Assembly (NCBI RefSeq): GCF_003670275.1
Contig: NZ_QXJF01000012.1
Span: 1-64,000, forward strand
Length of the DNA stretch: 64,000 nucleotides
Reading direction: 5' to 3'
Origin: Helicobacter labetoulli
GTDB lineage: Bacteria; Campylobacterota; Campylobacteria; Campylobacterales; Helicobacteraceae
The notes under the pieces are model-generated. The model was given only the letters and a program-made list of their open reading frames with translations. It had not been told where the DNA came from and ran no database searches. Below, in pieces: positions 1 to 9,111 of this stretch. Each line of letters opens with the position of its first letter. Position 1 is the first letter of the stretch. The translations under genes and the position numbers were made by a program.

Positions 1-38
1 GCTAAAAAGCAAAGACATATTTAAAAAGGGTTAAAAAT

Positions 39-1166
39 ATGGAGTGTGATATGCCAACTTTAGATTTAATTGAGAATTTTCGCGACAAAGATGTGATTGA
101 GGGTTTTGCTAAAAAAATTGCCATTCTTTCACAAGGATTGAGAGAAAAGCTTGTGATTATGGAGGTGTGTGGCGGACACACGCATACAATTATGCGTTAT
201 GGTTTAAACCAACTTATGCCAAAAAATATTGAGTTTATCCACGGACCGGGCTGTCCTGTGTGTGTAATGCCTAAAAATCGTATTAATCAAGCCTATGACA
301 TTGCTATGCAAAAAGACACAATTTTATTAAGTCTTGGCGATATGATTAAGATTCCGGGTTCTTTTGGGAGTTTAGCAGATGCAAGAGCAAGGGGGGCTAG
401 CGTGCAGTTTTTGTATTCACCCCTTCAAGCCCTAGAGATTGCAAAAGAAAATCCGCACAAAAAGGTTGTGTTTTTTGCCATAGGCTTTGAGACAACAACA
501 CCTATGAGTGCTGCTTTGATAGAAAAAGCCCTGCAGGAGAATGTAAAAAATTTATTTTTTCATATCAATCACGTGCTTGTTCCCCCGCCATTATGTGCGA
601 TTTTAGATTCTAAAAACTCACGCATTAATGCCCTAATCGCCCCATCTCACGTGAGCGTGATAAGTGGAGCAAAGATTTATGAAGATATTGTAGAGAAATA
701 TCGTATTCCTGCGGTGGTGAGTGGTTTTGAGCCGGTGGATATGATGGAGAGTGTGTATAAGCTTGTGAAACAAAAGGTAGAAAATCAAGCTAGGCTTGAG
801 ATTCAATATAAACGCGTGGTAAGTTATCAGGGCAACCTCAAAGCTCAAGCGTTGGTGGAGAAATATTTTACCAAGCGTGAATCTTTTCAATGGCGTGGGC
901 TTGGCAACATTGCAGATTCTGCATTAAGGCTAAAAACGCAATACGCACATATGGACGCTGAAGTGGTGTTTGATGAGATTTTGAGTAAAGATTCTGTGGC
1001 GGATAATAAGGCTTGTCGCTGTGGTGATATACTGCGTGGAGTGGCAAAGCCTTTTGATTGTAAGGTTTTTGCTAAAGCCTGCACGCCAAGCAACCCTCTA
1101 GGGAGCTGTATGGTAAGCAGTGAGGGAGCGTGTGCGGCATATTATAAATATGGTGCATTGCAATAA
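39..1166 (+). CDS. hypD: Hydrogenase maturation protein HypD
   Basis: HypD is the iron-sulfur scaffold on which, with HypC, the Fe(CN)2CO group of NiFe hydrogenase is assembled in the cytoplasm. The 375-residue product has the family length. It shows Cys44 followed by GGHTH (45-49), the GPGCPVC motif with Cys72 and Cys75, and a C-terminal cluster region with CRCGD and further cysteines (around 325-365) that holds the 4Fe-4S cluster. The ATG at 39 follows an AAAGGG stretch; an in-frame ATG at 51 behind GGAG (41-44) is an equally possible start. A helicase gene follows after 9 bases and hypE after that, so this is part of a hyp operon whose earlier genes lie left of the window. The 38 bases before the start cannot be assigned. 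Confidence 0.97.
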   Translation: MECDMPTLDLIENFRDKDVIEGFAKKIAILSQGLREKLVIMEVCGGHTHTIMRYGLNQLMPKNIEFIHGPGCPVCVMPKNRINQAYDIAMQKDTILLSLGDMIKIPGSFGSLADARARGASVQFLYSPLQALEIAKENPHKKVVFFAIGFETTTPMSAALIEKALQENVKNLFFHINHVLVPPPLCAILDSKNSRINALIAPSHVSVISGAKIYEDIVEKYRIPAVVSGFEPVDMMESVYKLVKQKVENQARLEIQYKRVVSYQGNLKAQALVEKYFTKRESFQWRGLGNIADSALRLKTQYAHMDAEVVFDEILSKDSVADNKACRCGDILRGVAKPFDCKVFAKACTPSNPLGSCMVSSEGACAAYYKYGALQ

Positions 1167-1175
1167 GGCTAGGCT

Positions 1176-2870
1176 ATGAGTGAGCTAAAAGAGCGGCTGT
1201 GTAATGGGGCAAAAGAGTATTATGCCTATCTTTCATCTCACAATCTTGGCTTGAGTGAAGTTCCCATTAGTTCATCTACATTGCAAGAATCTGTGCTTGT
1301 CTTATCGCTTAGAGGGAATGTGGCGGATATGGATTTAAAGCTAAGTGCGGCTTTGATTTTAGAGGTGGATTCTACGCATTATATGATAGCAGAGGGAGAG
1401 GGCATTGAGCTGCAATTTTATGATGAGCGTCAAAAAGTCATCTATCTTGCCCTAGATTCCACGCTCATAGGGCATATTAACAAGAATCTAAAAAAGCTTA
1501 GACTTTTTAGTGATTTGAAGTTTTTGGTAAAAAATGTGGAGGAATTTTTTGAAAATTTTGGCGATAGGCTCAGGCTACCTACACAACTGCAATCCCCGCA
1601 TACCAAATCTAGTGTCATAAGCCCTATTCCAACTTTGAGTGATGAGCAAAATAATGCTCTAAAAATGGTGCTAAGTGAGCCTTTAAGCTATGTGTGGGGA
1701 CCACCGGGAACGGGCAAAACACAAAAGGTGCTATTTGAGGCGTTGCTGCATTATATGAGGCAGGGTAAAAAGGTAGCTGTTGTAACCACAACAAACAATG
1801 CCCTAGAGCAGGTGCTTGTTACGCTTATTAGGCAGTTTGATGAGCTAGGGTTAGAGCGGAGCAGTATTTTACGGCTTGGCACACCTACTATGGGCTATAT
1901 GAATGCGTATTGGCAGACTTGTGATCCTAGCCTTTTGCAACAAAAGGGTTCTACTAATCTTTTTAATTTTCAAGATACGCTGAAAACGCGTTTGAAAACC
2001 GCGTGTGTAGTGGGAGTAACACTTGATGGTTTTATTAAACGATATGAGAGTTTGGAGCTAAGTTTTAGCCATGTTTTTTTAGATGAATGTGCGTATGCAC
2101 CGCTTATTAAGACTTGTGCGTTATGCGTGGAGGGCACACCACTAGCACTTTTTGGTGATCATAAGCAGCTCTCTCCGGTGTGTGAAATGCCTAAAAATGC
2201 TCTTTTGCAAAAAGAGAATGAAAATGCTTTTGCGTGGAATCTCTCTGCTTTGTTTTTAGAATCTTTTTTTAACGGAGATATGCCTAAAAAATTAGCACAA
2301 GAATATGAAAGGAGTGGCAATATCCCATCTTTTAAGCAGATGTGTTGTGTGGGCTTAAGTCGCACACATCGCTATGGGGACAATCTCGCACAGATTCTAG
2401 ATAAATATGTATATCATATGGGGCTAAGGGGCAAAGATGAGCCTATGGAGATTTTTGCTATTGATAGTGGGGCAAAGCAAGAGGGAGAGACACAAATAAG
2501 TCAAAGTGAAGTAATGGTATGTGAGATTTTAAGCACAAAGCTTAAGGCAAGTGAGTATGCTATAATCACACCTTTTGTCAAACAGAGACAAAAACTTGGA
2601 TTTAAGATTCCACGAGATAGGATTTTTACCATTCACGGTTCGCAAGGGCAGGAGTTTGATAATGTCGTGTTTTCTCCGGTGAGTTTGCACTATCATTTGA
2701 CAAACTCACATCAAACTCACGCGCTTTATGCGTTGAATGTGGCTATTTCGCGTGTAAAAAAGCGACTTTTTATTGTATGTGATTATGCGTTTTGGAGTAG
2801 GCAAAAAGGACAGCTACTTTATGCGATATTGCAACAAGCTAAACTTATTACTTTAGAGGATATATTATGA
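1176..2870 (+). CDS. Superfamily I (Upf1-like) DNA/RNA helicase inside the hyp operon
   Basis: This is a predicted ATP-dependent helicase of superfamily 1B. Visible motifs are Walker A GPPGTGKT (175-182), a Walker B-like LDEC (302-305), motif III GDHKQLSP (327-334), a motif V-like HGSQGQEFD (about 490) and a motif VI-like NVAISRVKKR near the C-terminus. The N-terminal 150 residues have no motif I recognise. The gene lies 9 bases after hypD, and its TGA overlaps the ATG of hypE (ATGA, 2867-2870), so it is translationally coupled to hydrogenase maturation genes. No known role links such a helicase to hydrogenase assembly, so the position may be accidental. Substrate and function are unknown. 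The family call is secure, the biological role is not. Confidence 0.85.
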   Translation: MSELKERLCNGAKEYYAYLSSHNLGLSEVPISSSTLQESVLVLSLRGNVADMDLKLSAALILEVDSTHYMIAEGEGIELQFYDERQKVIYLALDSTLIGHINKNLKKLRLFSDLKFLVKNVEEFFENFGDRLRLPTQLQSPHTKSSVISPIPTLSDEQNNALKMVLSEPLSYVWGPPGTGKTQKVLFEALLHYMRQGKKVAVVTTTNNALEQVLVTLIRQFDELGLERSSILRLGTPTMGYMNAYWQTCDPSLLQQKGSTNLFNFQDTLKTRLKTACVVGVTLDGFIKRYESLELSFSHVFLDECAYAPLIKTCALCVEGTPLALFGDHKQLSPVCEMPKNALLQKENENAFAWNLSALFLESFFNGDMPKKLAQEYERSGNIPSFKQMCCVGLSRTHRYGDNLAQILDKYVYHMGLRGKDEPMEIFAIDSGAKQEGETQISQSEVMVCEILSTKLKASEYAIITPFVKQRQKLGFKIPRDRIFTIHGSQGQEFDNVVFSPVSLHYHLTNSHQTHALYALNVAISRVKKRLFIVCDYAFWSRQKGQLLYAILQQAKLITLEDIL

Positions 2871-3877
2871 AACAAACACAAATTATGCTTTCTCACGGCA
2901 GCGGAGGATTGGAATCTAACTCGCTTATAGAGGGGATTATATATGAGATTTTGGGTGAAGTGCTTGTGCATAATGGTGAAGATGCTGGTGTGTTTGAAAG
3001 CAAAATGCCTTTAGCTATTAGCACGGATAGCTATGTGATTAGCCCGATTTTTTTCCCCGGTGGCGATATTGGCAAACTCTGTGTATGTGGCTCAAGCAAT
3101 GATGTGGCAATGCGTGGGGCAAAGCCTATGTATCTTACACTAGGCTTCATACTTGAAGAGGGCTTTAGTATAGAATCTTTAAAAAAGATTTTGTATTCCA
3201 TTAAGCAAGAAGCCCTTATAGGTGGGCTAAAGATTCTATCTGGGGATACAAAAGTCGTGCCAAAGGGAAGTGCAGATAAAATCTTTATTAATACCACAGC
3301 AGTGGGGCAGATTCACAATGCGGAATATAGTGTGAAAAATCTAGCACTAGGCGATGAGATTATCGTAAGTGGAGCTATTGGCACACACGGCGCGGTGATT
3401 TTTTGCCAAAGAAATGAGATAAATTTGCAAAGCGATTTGCAAAGCGATTGCGTTCAGCTTTACCCAATGCTTGAGGGGTTGAAGGAATGCAAGATTCATA
3501 GTATGCGTGATGCGACAAGAGGGGGATTAGCAGCGGTGCTGAATGAATGGGCAAACACTGCGTGTGTGGAGATAGAAATCAATGAGCCAAGCATTCCTAT
3601 CTTGCCACAAGTGAAGGGTGTGTGTGAGATACTAGGACTAGAGGCATTAAGCCTTGCAAATGAAGGTGTGTGTGTGATAGCTACACCACAAGGGGAGAGC
3701 CAAAAAATTTTGCAAATCCTGCGTTCTCATAGTCTTGGTAAAAATGCTTGTGTGATAGGGCGGGTTACCAAAAAGGCGGATAATGCCAAAAATGCTCGTG
3801 TGATTCTCTCTAATGCGTGGGGAGCGAGGCGATATGTGGAATATCCACAAGGGGAGCTGCTACCTAGAATCTGCTAA
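2867..3877 (+). CDS. hypE: Hydrogenase maturation protein HypE
   Basis: HypE dehydrates the carbamoyl group that HypF attaches to its C-terminal cysteine, producing the thiocyanate that supplies cyanide to the NiFe active site. The 336-residue product ends in Pro-Arg-Ile-Cys (333-336), the family's functional C-terminus, and opens with the typical SHGSGG segment and a GEDAG stretch of the PurM-like ATP-binding fold. Its ATG overlaps the stop of the helicase gene, indicating translational coupling. It is the last gene of this operon; a short stem with a small T run follows the stop. HypF is not in the window. Confidence 0.97.
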   Translation: MKQTQIMLSHGSGGLESNSLIEGIIYEILGEVLVHNGEDAGVFESKMPLAISTDSYVISPIFFPGGDIGKLCVCGSSNDVAMRGAKPMYLTLGFILEEGFSIESLKKILYSIKQEALIGGLKILSGDTKVVPKGSADKIFINTTAVGQIHNAEYSVKNLALGDEIIVSGAIGTHGAVIFCQRNEINLQSDLQSDCVQLYPMLEGLKECKIHSMRDATRGGLAAVLNEWANTACVEIEINEPSIPILPQVKGVCEILGLEALSLANEGVCVIATPQGESQKILQILRSHSLGKNACVIGRVTKKADNAKNARVILSNAWGARRYVEYPQGELLPRIC

Positions 3878-3893
3878 AGCAATTCAGCTTTTT
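3876..3893 (+). terminator. Possible weak terminator after hypE
   Basis: AAAGC and GCTTT form a five-pair stem just past the hypE stop, followed by two more T residues. The stem is short and the T run brief, so this is only a candidate end for the hyp operon. Confidence 0.25.
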
Positions 3894-4181
3894 GCAATAA
3901 ATGGGGAAGCTACGAAAAATCACTGCGGTCATTTATGTTTAATAAACTCCCTTGCACTTTTTCTTACAACCCCCATTTATCATCAAAAATCTTAGAATTG
4001 CCAGAGCGGTGTCTCTTGGGTGCTTTTCAGGGAGTTTGCTTTTTGTTTTGCAGGTTTGGACTAAGTGCTTACGCACGAGCAGTGTTCTTAAGTGAGCTTT
4101 TTGTAGCAAAACATAGACACTTAATTCTGCTTAAACTCGTAATGACAAAAGCGTTATAGATTTAAGAAAGGTAAAGTCCTT
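3878..4181. other. Gene-free stretch between hypE and the RRM gene
   Basis: These roughly 300 bases separate two convergent transcription units. Short open frames exist, but none has a convincing start site, composition or recognisable protein. The only structure I see is a 10-bp perfect inverted repeat, ATAAATGGGG (3897-3906) and CCCCATTTAT (3971-3980), enclosing 64 bases. It could mark a tiny decayed element or be chance. Confidence 0.5.
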
Positions 4182-4427
4182 TTATTCTCTGGGTCGTGCT
4201 TCATTTACCCGCAAATTGCGTCCGAGAAAATCCTTTTCATTAAGTACTTCAATGGCTTTTAACGCATCGGCATCTTCCATTTCAACAAAACCAAAACCTT
4301 TTGGTTTTCCACTTTCTCTATCATTAATAAGCTTTACAGAAAAAACCTCGCCAAATTGAGAAAATAACTCTTTGAGTTCATCGCGTGTAACAGCATAGAC
4401 CAAATTTCCTACATAAAGTGTTTTCAA
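4182..4427 (-). CDS. RNA-binding protein with a single RRM domain
   Basis: This small protein (81 residues) is almost entirely one RNA recognition motif. RNP2 is LYVGNL (4-9) and RNP1 is KGFGFVEM (43-50), with the aromatic residues that stack on RNA. Single-RRM proteins of this type occur in Helicobacter and cyanobacteria; their RNA targets in Helicobacter are not established. The start codon is TTG (4425-4427), supported by an AGGAG Shine-Dalgarno sequence five bases upstream (plus-strand 4433-4437) and by the conserved MKTLYVGNL opening. It is a separate unit from the permease gene that lies upstream of it on the same strand. Confidence 0.93.
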   Translation of the reverse strand: MKTLYVGNLVYAVTRDELKELFSQFGEVFSVKLINDRESGKPKGFGFVEMEDADALKAIEVLNEKDFLGRNLRVNEARPRE

Positions 4428-4522
4428 AGGAACTCCTAAAATAAAGTGATACCCGCATTTCTTGGGCGTGTGCTATGCTAAGATTTATTTACTTACAAAT
4501 CTCTTAAAAAGCACACTTTACA

Positions 4523-5863
4523 TCATTCATTGCGTAAAACTTGCAAGGTATCCACCATAGATGCTTTTTTTGCAGGATAATATGATGAGAGGCAGACGAT
4601 GATTATTGCTCCAAGAATGGTGAGTGAAAAATCTAGCAATGATAAGTCAAGTGGAAGTTTTGAGCTACCATACACATCAGCGGGTAGGGAAATGATAGGA
4701 AAAGTATCTAGCACATATAATGCTACACCAGCAAGCACTATTCCCAGCACTATTCCGCTTAAGCCAATAGTGTTGCCAACCCAGAAAAACACTCCTTTAA
4801 TCTCCTGCTTACTTGCACCAAGCGAGAGAAGCAGGGCGATTTCTTTTCTACGATTCATCACAACCATAAGTAATGAGCTAATAATATTTAAACTAGCCAT
4901 TACAATAATGAGCATAAGCACAATAAAAAGAGCGCGTTTTTCAAGCTCCATAGCAGAGAAAAAATTGCCATTTTGCTGCCACCAGCCCTCAATCCCAGCC
5001 CTTTGTGGAAACTCTATCTCTAAAAAGTTGCGGATAGGCGTAATATCCTCCATAGGTTTTGGCGTGTGGATATGGATACCATCATAAATGCCCGGTGGCA
5101 GTCTGCGGATTTTCTGCAAAGCACTTAGATTTGTATAAGTATAGGCTTCATCATACGCCCTAAGCCCAGATTCAAAGAATCCAGCAACATTAAATCGTTT
5201 TGTAATAGGTGTATAGCCAAAGCCGGAAGGCTCAAGTTGTGTGAAAAATAAATCAAGCTTATCATTAACTTCTAAGCCAAAATTTTCTTCAAAGCCCTTG
5301 CCAATAAGGATTGAAAACTCTTTTTGACTAAAAGCAAGGATATTTTGCTCCCTTATATGTTGCGGTGTGTTTTTAAGCGTTTGGCTAGAATCTTGCGTGT
5401 TATTTGTTTTTTGAGAAACATTGAAGCTTTGAGATTCTGCAGAATCTTGCAAAATCTCTTGTGATTCTAGAGCCTTTCTTACCACTTCATTGATTTGAGA
5501 TTCTGCATTCATATCTACGCCAAAGACCATTGCCGCATTCATTGTGTTGCCCACCTTGCCAACAGCTTGATAACGCAAATATGGGCTAAAGAGAAATTGC
5601 GGAAACTGCTTCTTTAAAGCTTGCAAAATCTCATCATCAACACCCGCATAAGTCATAGAATACACGCTCAAAGGGTAATTCATCACAAAAAGTTTGCGTT
5701 CAAACTCCTTTGTCATTCCATTCATTATAGCCATCGCCACGCACAGCACCATTACACCAATGCCAACGCCAAAAAACGCTAAAAGTGCCGTGATAGAGAT
5801 AAAAGGCTGTGTCTTATCAAAGCGTAAATATCGTGGCAGTAAATAGAGAATCAAAGCTTTCAT
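4523..5863 (-). CDS. LolC/LolE-type ABC transporter permease
   Basis: This predicted inner-membrane subunit (446 residues) resembles the lipoprotein-releasing LolC/E permeases, which extract lipoproteins from the inner membrane and pass them to LolA. It has one N-terminal membrane segment, a large periplasmic domain and three C-terminal segments (FtsX-like topology). The ATG at 5863 overlaps the secA stop by one base, so secA and this gene are coupled; a longer frame reaching into secA is not needed. The same secA-permease neighbourhood, with lolA adjacent, is found in H. pylori. Residues around 120-165 form a Ser/Gln/Asn-rich low-complexity insert that holds four AGAWTCT words within 118 bases. 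No LolD ATPase gene is nearby. Confidence 0.85.
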   Translation of the reverse strand: MKALILYLLPRYLRFDKTQPFISITALLAFFGVGIGVMVLCVAMAIMNGMTKEFERKLFVMNYPLSVYSMTYAGVDDEILQALKKQFPQFLFSPYLRYQAVGKVGNTMNAAMVFGVDMNAESQINEVVRKALESQEILQDSAESQSFNVSQKTNNTQDSSQTLKNTPQHIREQNILAFSQKEFSILIGKGFEENFGLEVNDKLDLFFTQLEPSGFGYTPITKRFNVAGFFESGLRAYDEAYTYTNLSALQKIRRLPPGIYDGIHIHTPKPMEDITPIRNFLEIEFPQRAGIEGWWQQNGNFFSAMELEKRALFIVLMLIIVMASLNIISSLLMVVMNRRKEIALLLSLGASKQEIKGVFFWVGNTIGLSGIVLGIVLAGVALYVLDTFPIISLPADVYGSSKLPLDLSLLDFSLTILGAIIIVCLSSYYPAKKASMVDTLQVLRNE

Positions 5864-8418
5864 TAAGCAAGTAGCCCTTTTTTTGGTCCGCTCTTGCCGT
5901 GGCATAGTTTGTATTTTTTGCCACTACCACAAGGGCAAGGGTCGTTGCGAGAGATTTTTGCTTTTTGGGGCTTTGAACTTGAATCTTGTGCTTCAAAAGT
6001 TTGTAAATCTTCATTGAGTTCTTCTTGCATATCTTGGAGCATTTTATCAGCAACTTTCTCCTCTTGCTCTCGCAACTGAATAATATGAAGCATTCTTGTT
6101 GTCTCGGTTTTTAGATTCTCTATAAATTCCAAAAAGAGATTATAGCTTTCTTTTTTGTATTCCACCAATGGATCTTTTTGATTATAGCCCCTTAAGCCTA
6201 TGCCGGTTTTGAGATTATCCATTGTGTAGAGATGCTCTCGCCAAGAGCTATCAAGCACCTGTAAATAGATTATACGCTCAATCTGTGCGCGTTGGGCAGA
6301 TTCTAGCTTTGACATTTTCTCTTCATAGCTTTGGCTCATTTGCGTAATAATTTTTTCCAAAAGCTCATCATAGCTTAGGTTTTCACAAGATTCTAGTTTC
6401 AGTCCTAGCTCTTCACTCAGCTGTGCTTGGAGAGAAGATAAATCAAAATTAGCACTATCATCACCGGGTAATATCTGTGCTTTATAGAGCAGGGTTTGTG
6501 CGGTGAGTTCGCGGTTTGTTTTGATACGCTCTTCAAGGGAAAAATCTTCACTTAGTAGCTCATTTCTTAGCTTATACACCGCCTTTCTTTGCTCATTTGC
6601 CACATCATCATATTCAAGCAAATGCTTTCTAGATTCAAAATGGAGATTTTCCACCTTTTTTTGCGCACTCTCCACCGAGCGTGTAACAAGTCCAGATTCT
6701 ATATGTTCGCCTTCTTTCAAGCCTAGCCGCTCCATAATGCCTTTAATCTTATCGCTCCCAAAGATTCTAAGCAGTGAATCTTCTAGGCTTAAATAAAATT
6801 GGCTCACTCCCGGATCGCCCTGTCTTCCAGCCCTACCGCGTAGCTGATTGTCAATGCGGCGACTCTCGTGTCGCTCTGTGCCGATGATATATAGCCCTCC
6901 AAGCTCCCTAATCTCGTCTGTGATTTTTATATCAACACCGCGTCCTGCCATATTTGTAGCAATGGTTACTGCTCCTTTAACCCCTGCATCTTTAATGATT
7001 TCTGCTTCTTTGCTGTGCTGTTTAGCATTTAAAATTGTATGTGGGATTCTGCATTTTTTTAGGAGTTCGTGGAGAATCTCACTCTTTTCAATACTTGCTG
7101 TCCCTACAAGCACGGGTTGCCCTTTTTTGTGTAACTCTTCAATCTTGCTTATAACAGCATTAAACTTCTCTCTTTCGCTTTTATAAATTAAATCATTTAA
7201 ATCCTTGCGTTGCACAGGGACATTTGTAGGGATACTCACCACTTCAAGATTATAGATTTGTAAAAATTCAGTAGCTTCGGTTTGTGCTGTTCCTGTCATA
7301 CCGGAGAGTTTTTCATAGAGACGGAAATAATTTTGGAATGTAATATCAGCTAAGGTTTGGCTTTCTTCTTTAATATCCACTTTTTCCTTTGCTTCAATGG
7401 CTTGGTGTAGCCCCTCGCTAAAGCGTCTGCCCTCACTTAGTCTCCCGGTAAATTCATCAACAATCACCACTTCATTATCCTGCACCACATAGTCTTTATC
7501 TTTAATAAAAAGATAGTTTGCTTTCAAAGCTTGGTCTAGGTGGTGGGATAAGGTAGCATTTTCTATGCTATAAAGATTATCTACTTTAAATAAAGATTCA
7601 GCATTTTTAATCCCCTCTTCAGTGAGTAAAATCACGCGATTTTTCTCATCTATGGTAAAGTCTGTTTCATTTTTGAGCTTTTGGGCTACGCTATTGGCGA
7701 TTTGATAATGCTCTAGTGTGCGATTAACAGGACCGGAGATGATAAGGGGTGTTCTTGCCTCATCAATAAGAATAGAATCTACTTCATCAATAATGGCAAA
7801 ATAATGCTCCCTTTGGACTTTTTGGCTAAGGTCATATTTCATATTATCACGCAAATAATCAAAGCCAAATTCATTATTTGTGCCATAGACAATATCAGCC
7901 CTGTAAGCTTCAAGTCGTGCATTATCATCACGCAAATCATTTGTAATAATCCCCACACTAAAACCAAGAAAGTTATACAATGGCTCTAGCTCCCTAGCAT
8001 CGCGGTTGGCAAGGTAGTCATTCACAGTTACTACATGAACCCCTCGCCCACAAAGTGCATTTAAGCACACTGCAAGGGTAGCAACAAGCGTTTTTCCTTC
8101 TCCTGTTTTCATTTCCGCTATGCGTCCATCATTAAGCGTCATACCGCCGATAAGCTGCACATCAAAATGCCGCATACCAAGTGTGCGTTTGCTCGCCTCA
8201 CGCGTGATAGCAAAGCTTTTATGTAAAACATCTTGGAGTGAAGATTCGCCATTTTGCACAAGCGTTTTGAGTTCATTAAAAGCATTTTGTAGCTCTACAT
8301 CACTCAGCGAAGCGTAGCTAGATTCTAAAGCGTTGATTTTTTGCACCTCTTTGGTGTAGAGTTTGATAAGTTTATTATTGCGTGAGCCAAGTATTTTTGA
8401 AACGAGAGATTTTAGCAT
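5863..8418 (-). CDS. secA: Preprotein translocase ATPase SecA
   Basis: SecA drives secretory proteins through SecYEG using ATP. The protein (851 residues from the chosen start) shows Walker A MKTGEGKT (103-110), a DEVD Walker B near 206-210, the helicase-like [10 protein letters not shown] motif, and the C-terminal zinc-binding [14 protein letters not shown] that contacts SecB or phospholipid. The start at 8418 is preferred because AAAGG lies about seven bases upstream and the product then begins at the family's usual N-terminus; an upstream in-frame start at 8463 would add 15 unsupported residues. The permease gene follows with a one-base overlap, and lolA is divergent. secY, its membrane partner, lies at 29.8 kb. 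Confidence 0.98.
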   Translation of the reverse strand: MLKSLVSKILGSRNNKLIKLYTKEVQKINALESSYASLSDVELQNAFNELKTLVQNGESSLQDVLHKSFAITREASKRTLGMRHFDVQLIGGMTLNDGRIAEMKTGEGKTLVATLAVCLNALCGRGVHVVTVNDYLANRDARELEPLYNFLGFSVGIITNDLRDDNARLEAYRADIVYGTNNEFGFDYLRDNMKYDLSQKVQREHYFAIIDEVDSILIDEARTPLIISGPVNRTLEHYQIANSVAQKLKNETDFTIDEKNRVILLTEEGIKNAESLFKVDNLYSIENATLSHHLDQALKANYLFIKDKDYVVQDNEVVIVDEFTGRLSEGRRFSEGLHQAIEAKEKVDIKEESQTLADITFQNYFRLYEKLSGMTGTAQTEATEFLQIYNLEVVSIPTNVPVQRKDLNDLIYKSEREKFNAVISKIEELHKKGQPVLVGTASIEKSEILHELLKKCRIPHTILNAKQHSKEAEIIKDAGVKGAVTIATNMAGRGVDIKITDEIRELGGLYIIGTERHESRRIDNQLRGRAGRQGDPGVSQFYLSLEDSLLRIFGSDKIKGIMERLGLKEGEHIESGLVTRSVESAQKKVENLHFESRKHLLEYDDVANEQRKAVYKLRNELLSEDFSLEERIKTNRELTAQTLLYKAQILPGDDSANFDLSSLQAQLSEELGLKLESCENLSYDELLEKIITQMSQSYEEKMSKLESAQRAQIERIIYLQVLDSSWREHLYTMDNLKTGIGLRGYNQKDPLVEYKKESYNLFLEFIENLKTETTRMLHIIQLREQEEKVADKMLQDMQEELNEDLQTFEAQDSSSKPQKAKISRNDPCPCGSGKKYKLCHGKSGPKKGLLA

Positions 8419-8482
8419 TGAAAAGCCTTTGGTATGAAAAGTTTTTGGTTTAAAATTTAGCAAACCTTAAAAATTGGGAAGT

Positions 8483-8491
8483 ATTCTAGCA
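8483..8491 (-). promoter_or_regulatory. Extended -10 promoter for secA
   Basis: On the minus strand TGCTAGAAT matches the extended -10 pattern TGnTATAAT, 65 bases before the secA start and in the secA/lolA divergent gap. There is no clear -35, which is common in Campylobacterota promoters. Confidence 0.5.
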
Positions 8492-8511
8492 TACTTTTAA
8501 CATACTTTGGG

Positions 8512-8517
8512 TAAAAT
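8512..8517 (+). promoter_or_regulatory. Possible -10 element for lolA-trpE-trpGD
   Basis: TAAAAT lies 35 bases before the lolA start in the secA/lolA divergent gap. A clear -35 is not seen. Because only 23 bases separate lolA from trpE, this promoter could also supply the trp genes. Confidence 0.35.
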
Positions 8518-8551
8518 CCCAGCCCTAAAACAAAGATTAAAGGACAAAAAG

Positions 8552-9088
8552 ATGAAAGTTTTTAGAATCTGCGTGTTGATGTTGTTGGGTTTTAGCTTTA
8601 GTTTTGCTTTGGGGGAAAATCTCCAAAGTATTGAGGCAGATTTTGAGCAGTTTATTGTCAGTGAAGAAGGGATTCCAGCACATTATGAGGGTAAAATCTA
8701 TGGAAAAGCTCCTAATAAAGTCAAATGGGATTATACAAATCCGCTTAAAAAAGAAATCTATATGAAAGATAACGCCGTGCTTATTTATGAGCCTAGTCTT
8801 GAGCAGGTGAGTCGCTCACATTTAAGAGAGAAGACGGATTTTATCTCTATTATCAAATCCGCCAAAAAACAGCCCGATGGCACATATCACACAAAAATTG
8901 AAGGCACACAATATGTGCTTTTTGTGGATAAAAATAACATACCAGAACGCATTGAATTTGTAGATTCTATGGGGTCAAAGACGATTTTAAAACTTACAAA
9001 AGTAAAGATAAATCCAAAGATTCAAGATAAAATTTTTGAGTTTAGCATTCCCAAAGGCGTTGAGGTTGTAGATATAAAAACGCGATAA
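8552..9088 (+). CDS. lolA: Outer-membrane lipoprotein carrier protein LolA
   Basis: LolA is the periplasmic chaperone that ferries lipoproteins from the inner-membrane Lol complex to the outer membrane. The protein (178 residues) begins with a clear signal peptide (hydrophobic run about residues 5-20), followed by the family's opening IEADFEQ and the pattern 'G-x-x-x-G-K ... P-x-K-V-K-W-D-Y'. The ATG at 8552 is chosen because it follows an AAAGGA ribosome-binding site and gives a proper signal peptide; the frame runs open further upstream without support. It is divergent from secA and the Lol-type permease, an arrangement shared with H. pylori, and is followed closely by trpE. Confidence 0.93.
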   Translation: MKVFRICVLMLLGFSFSFALGENLQSIEADFEQFIVSEEGIPAHYEGKIYGKAPNKVKWDYTNPLKKEIYMKDNAVLIYEPSLEQVSRSHLREKTDFISIIKSAKKQPDGTYHTKIEGTQYVLFVDKNNIPERIEFVDSMGSKTILKLTKVKINPKIQDKIFEFSIPKGVEVVDIKTR

Positions 9089-9111
9089 TTGCGATAAAAA
9101 AAGGAAAAGTG

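Noticed and set aside
1-38. End of hypC or another upstream gene
   Set aside because: The 38 bases are too few; all plausible frames stop or have no match that I can defend.
3935-4159. Short plus-strand open frame after hypE
   Set aside because: No ribosome-binding site, unusual composition and no recognisable protein; treated as gene-free sequence.
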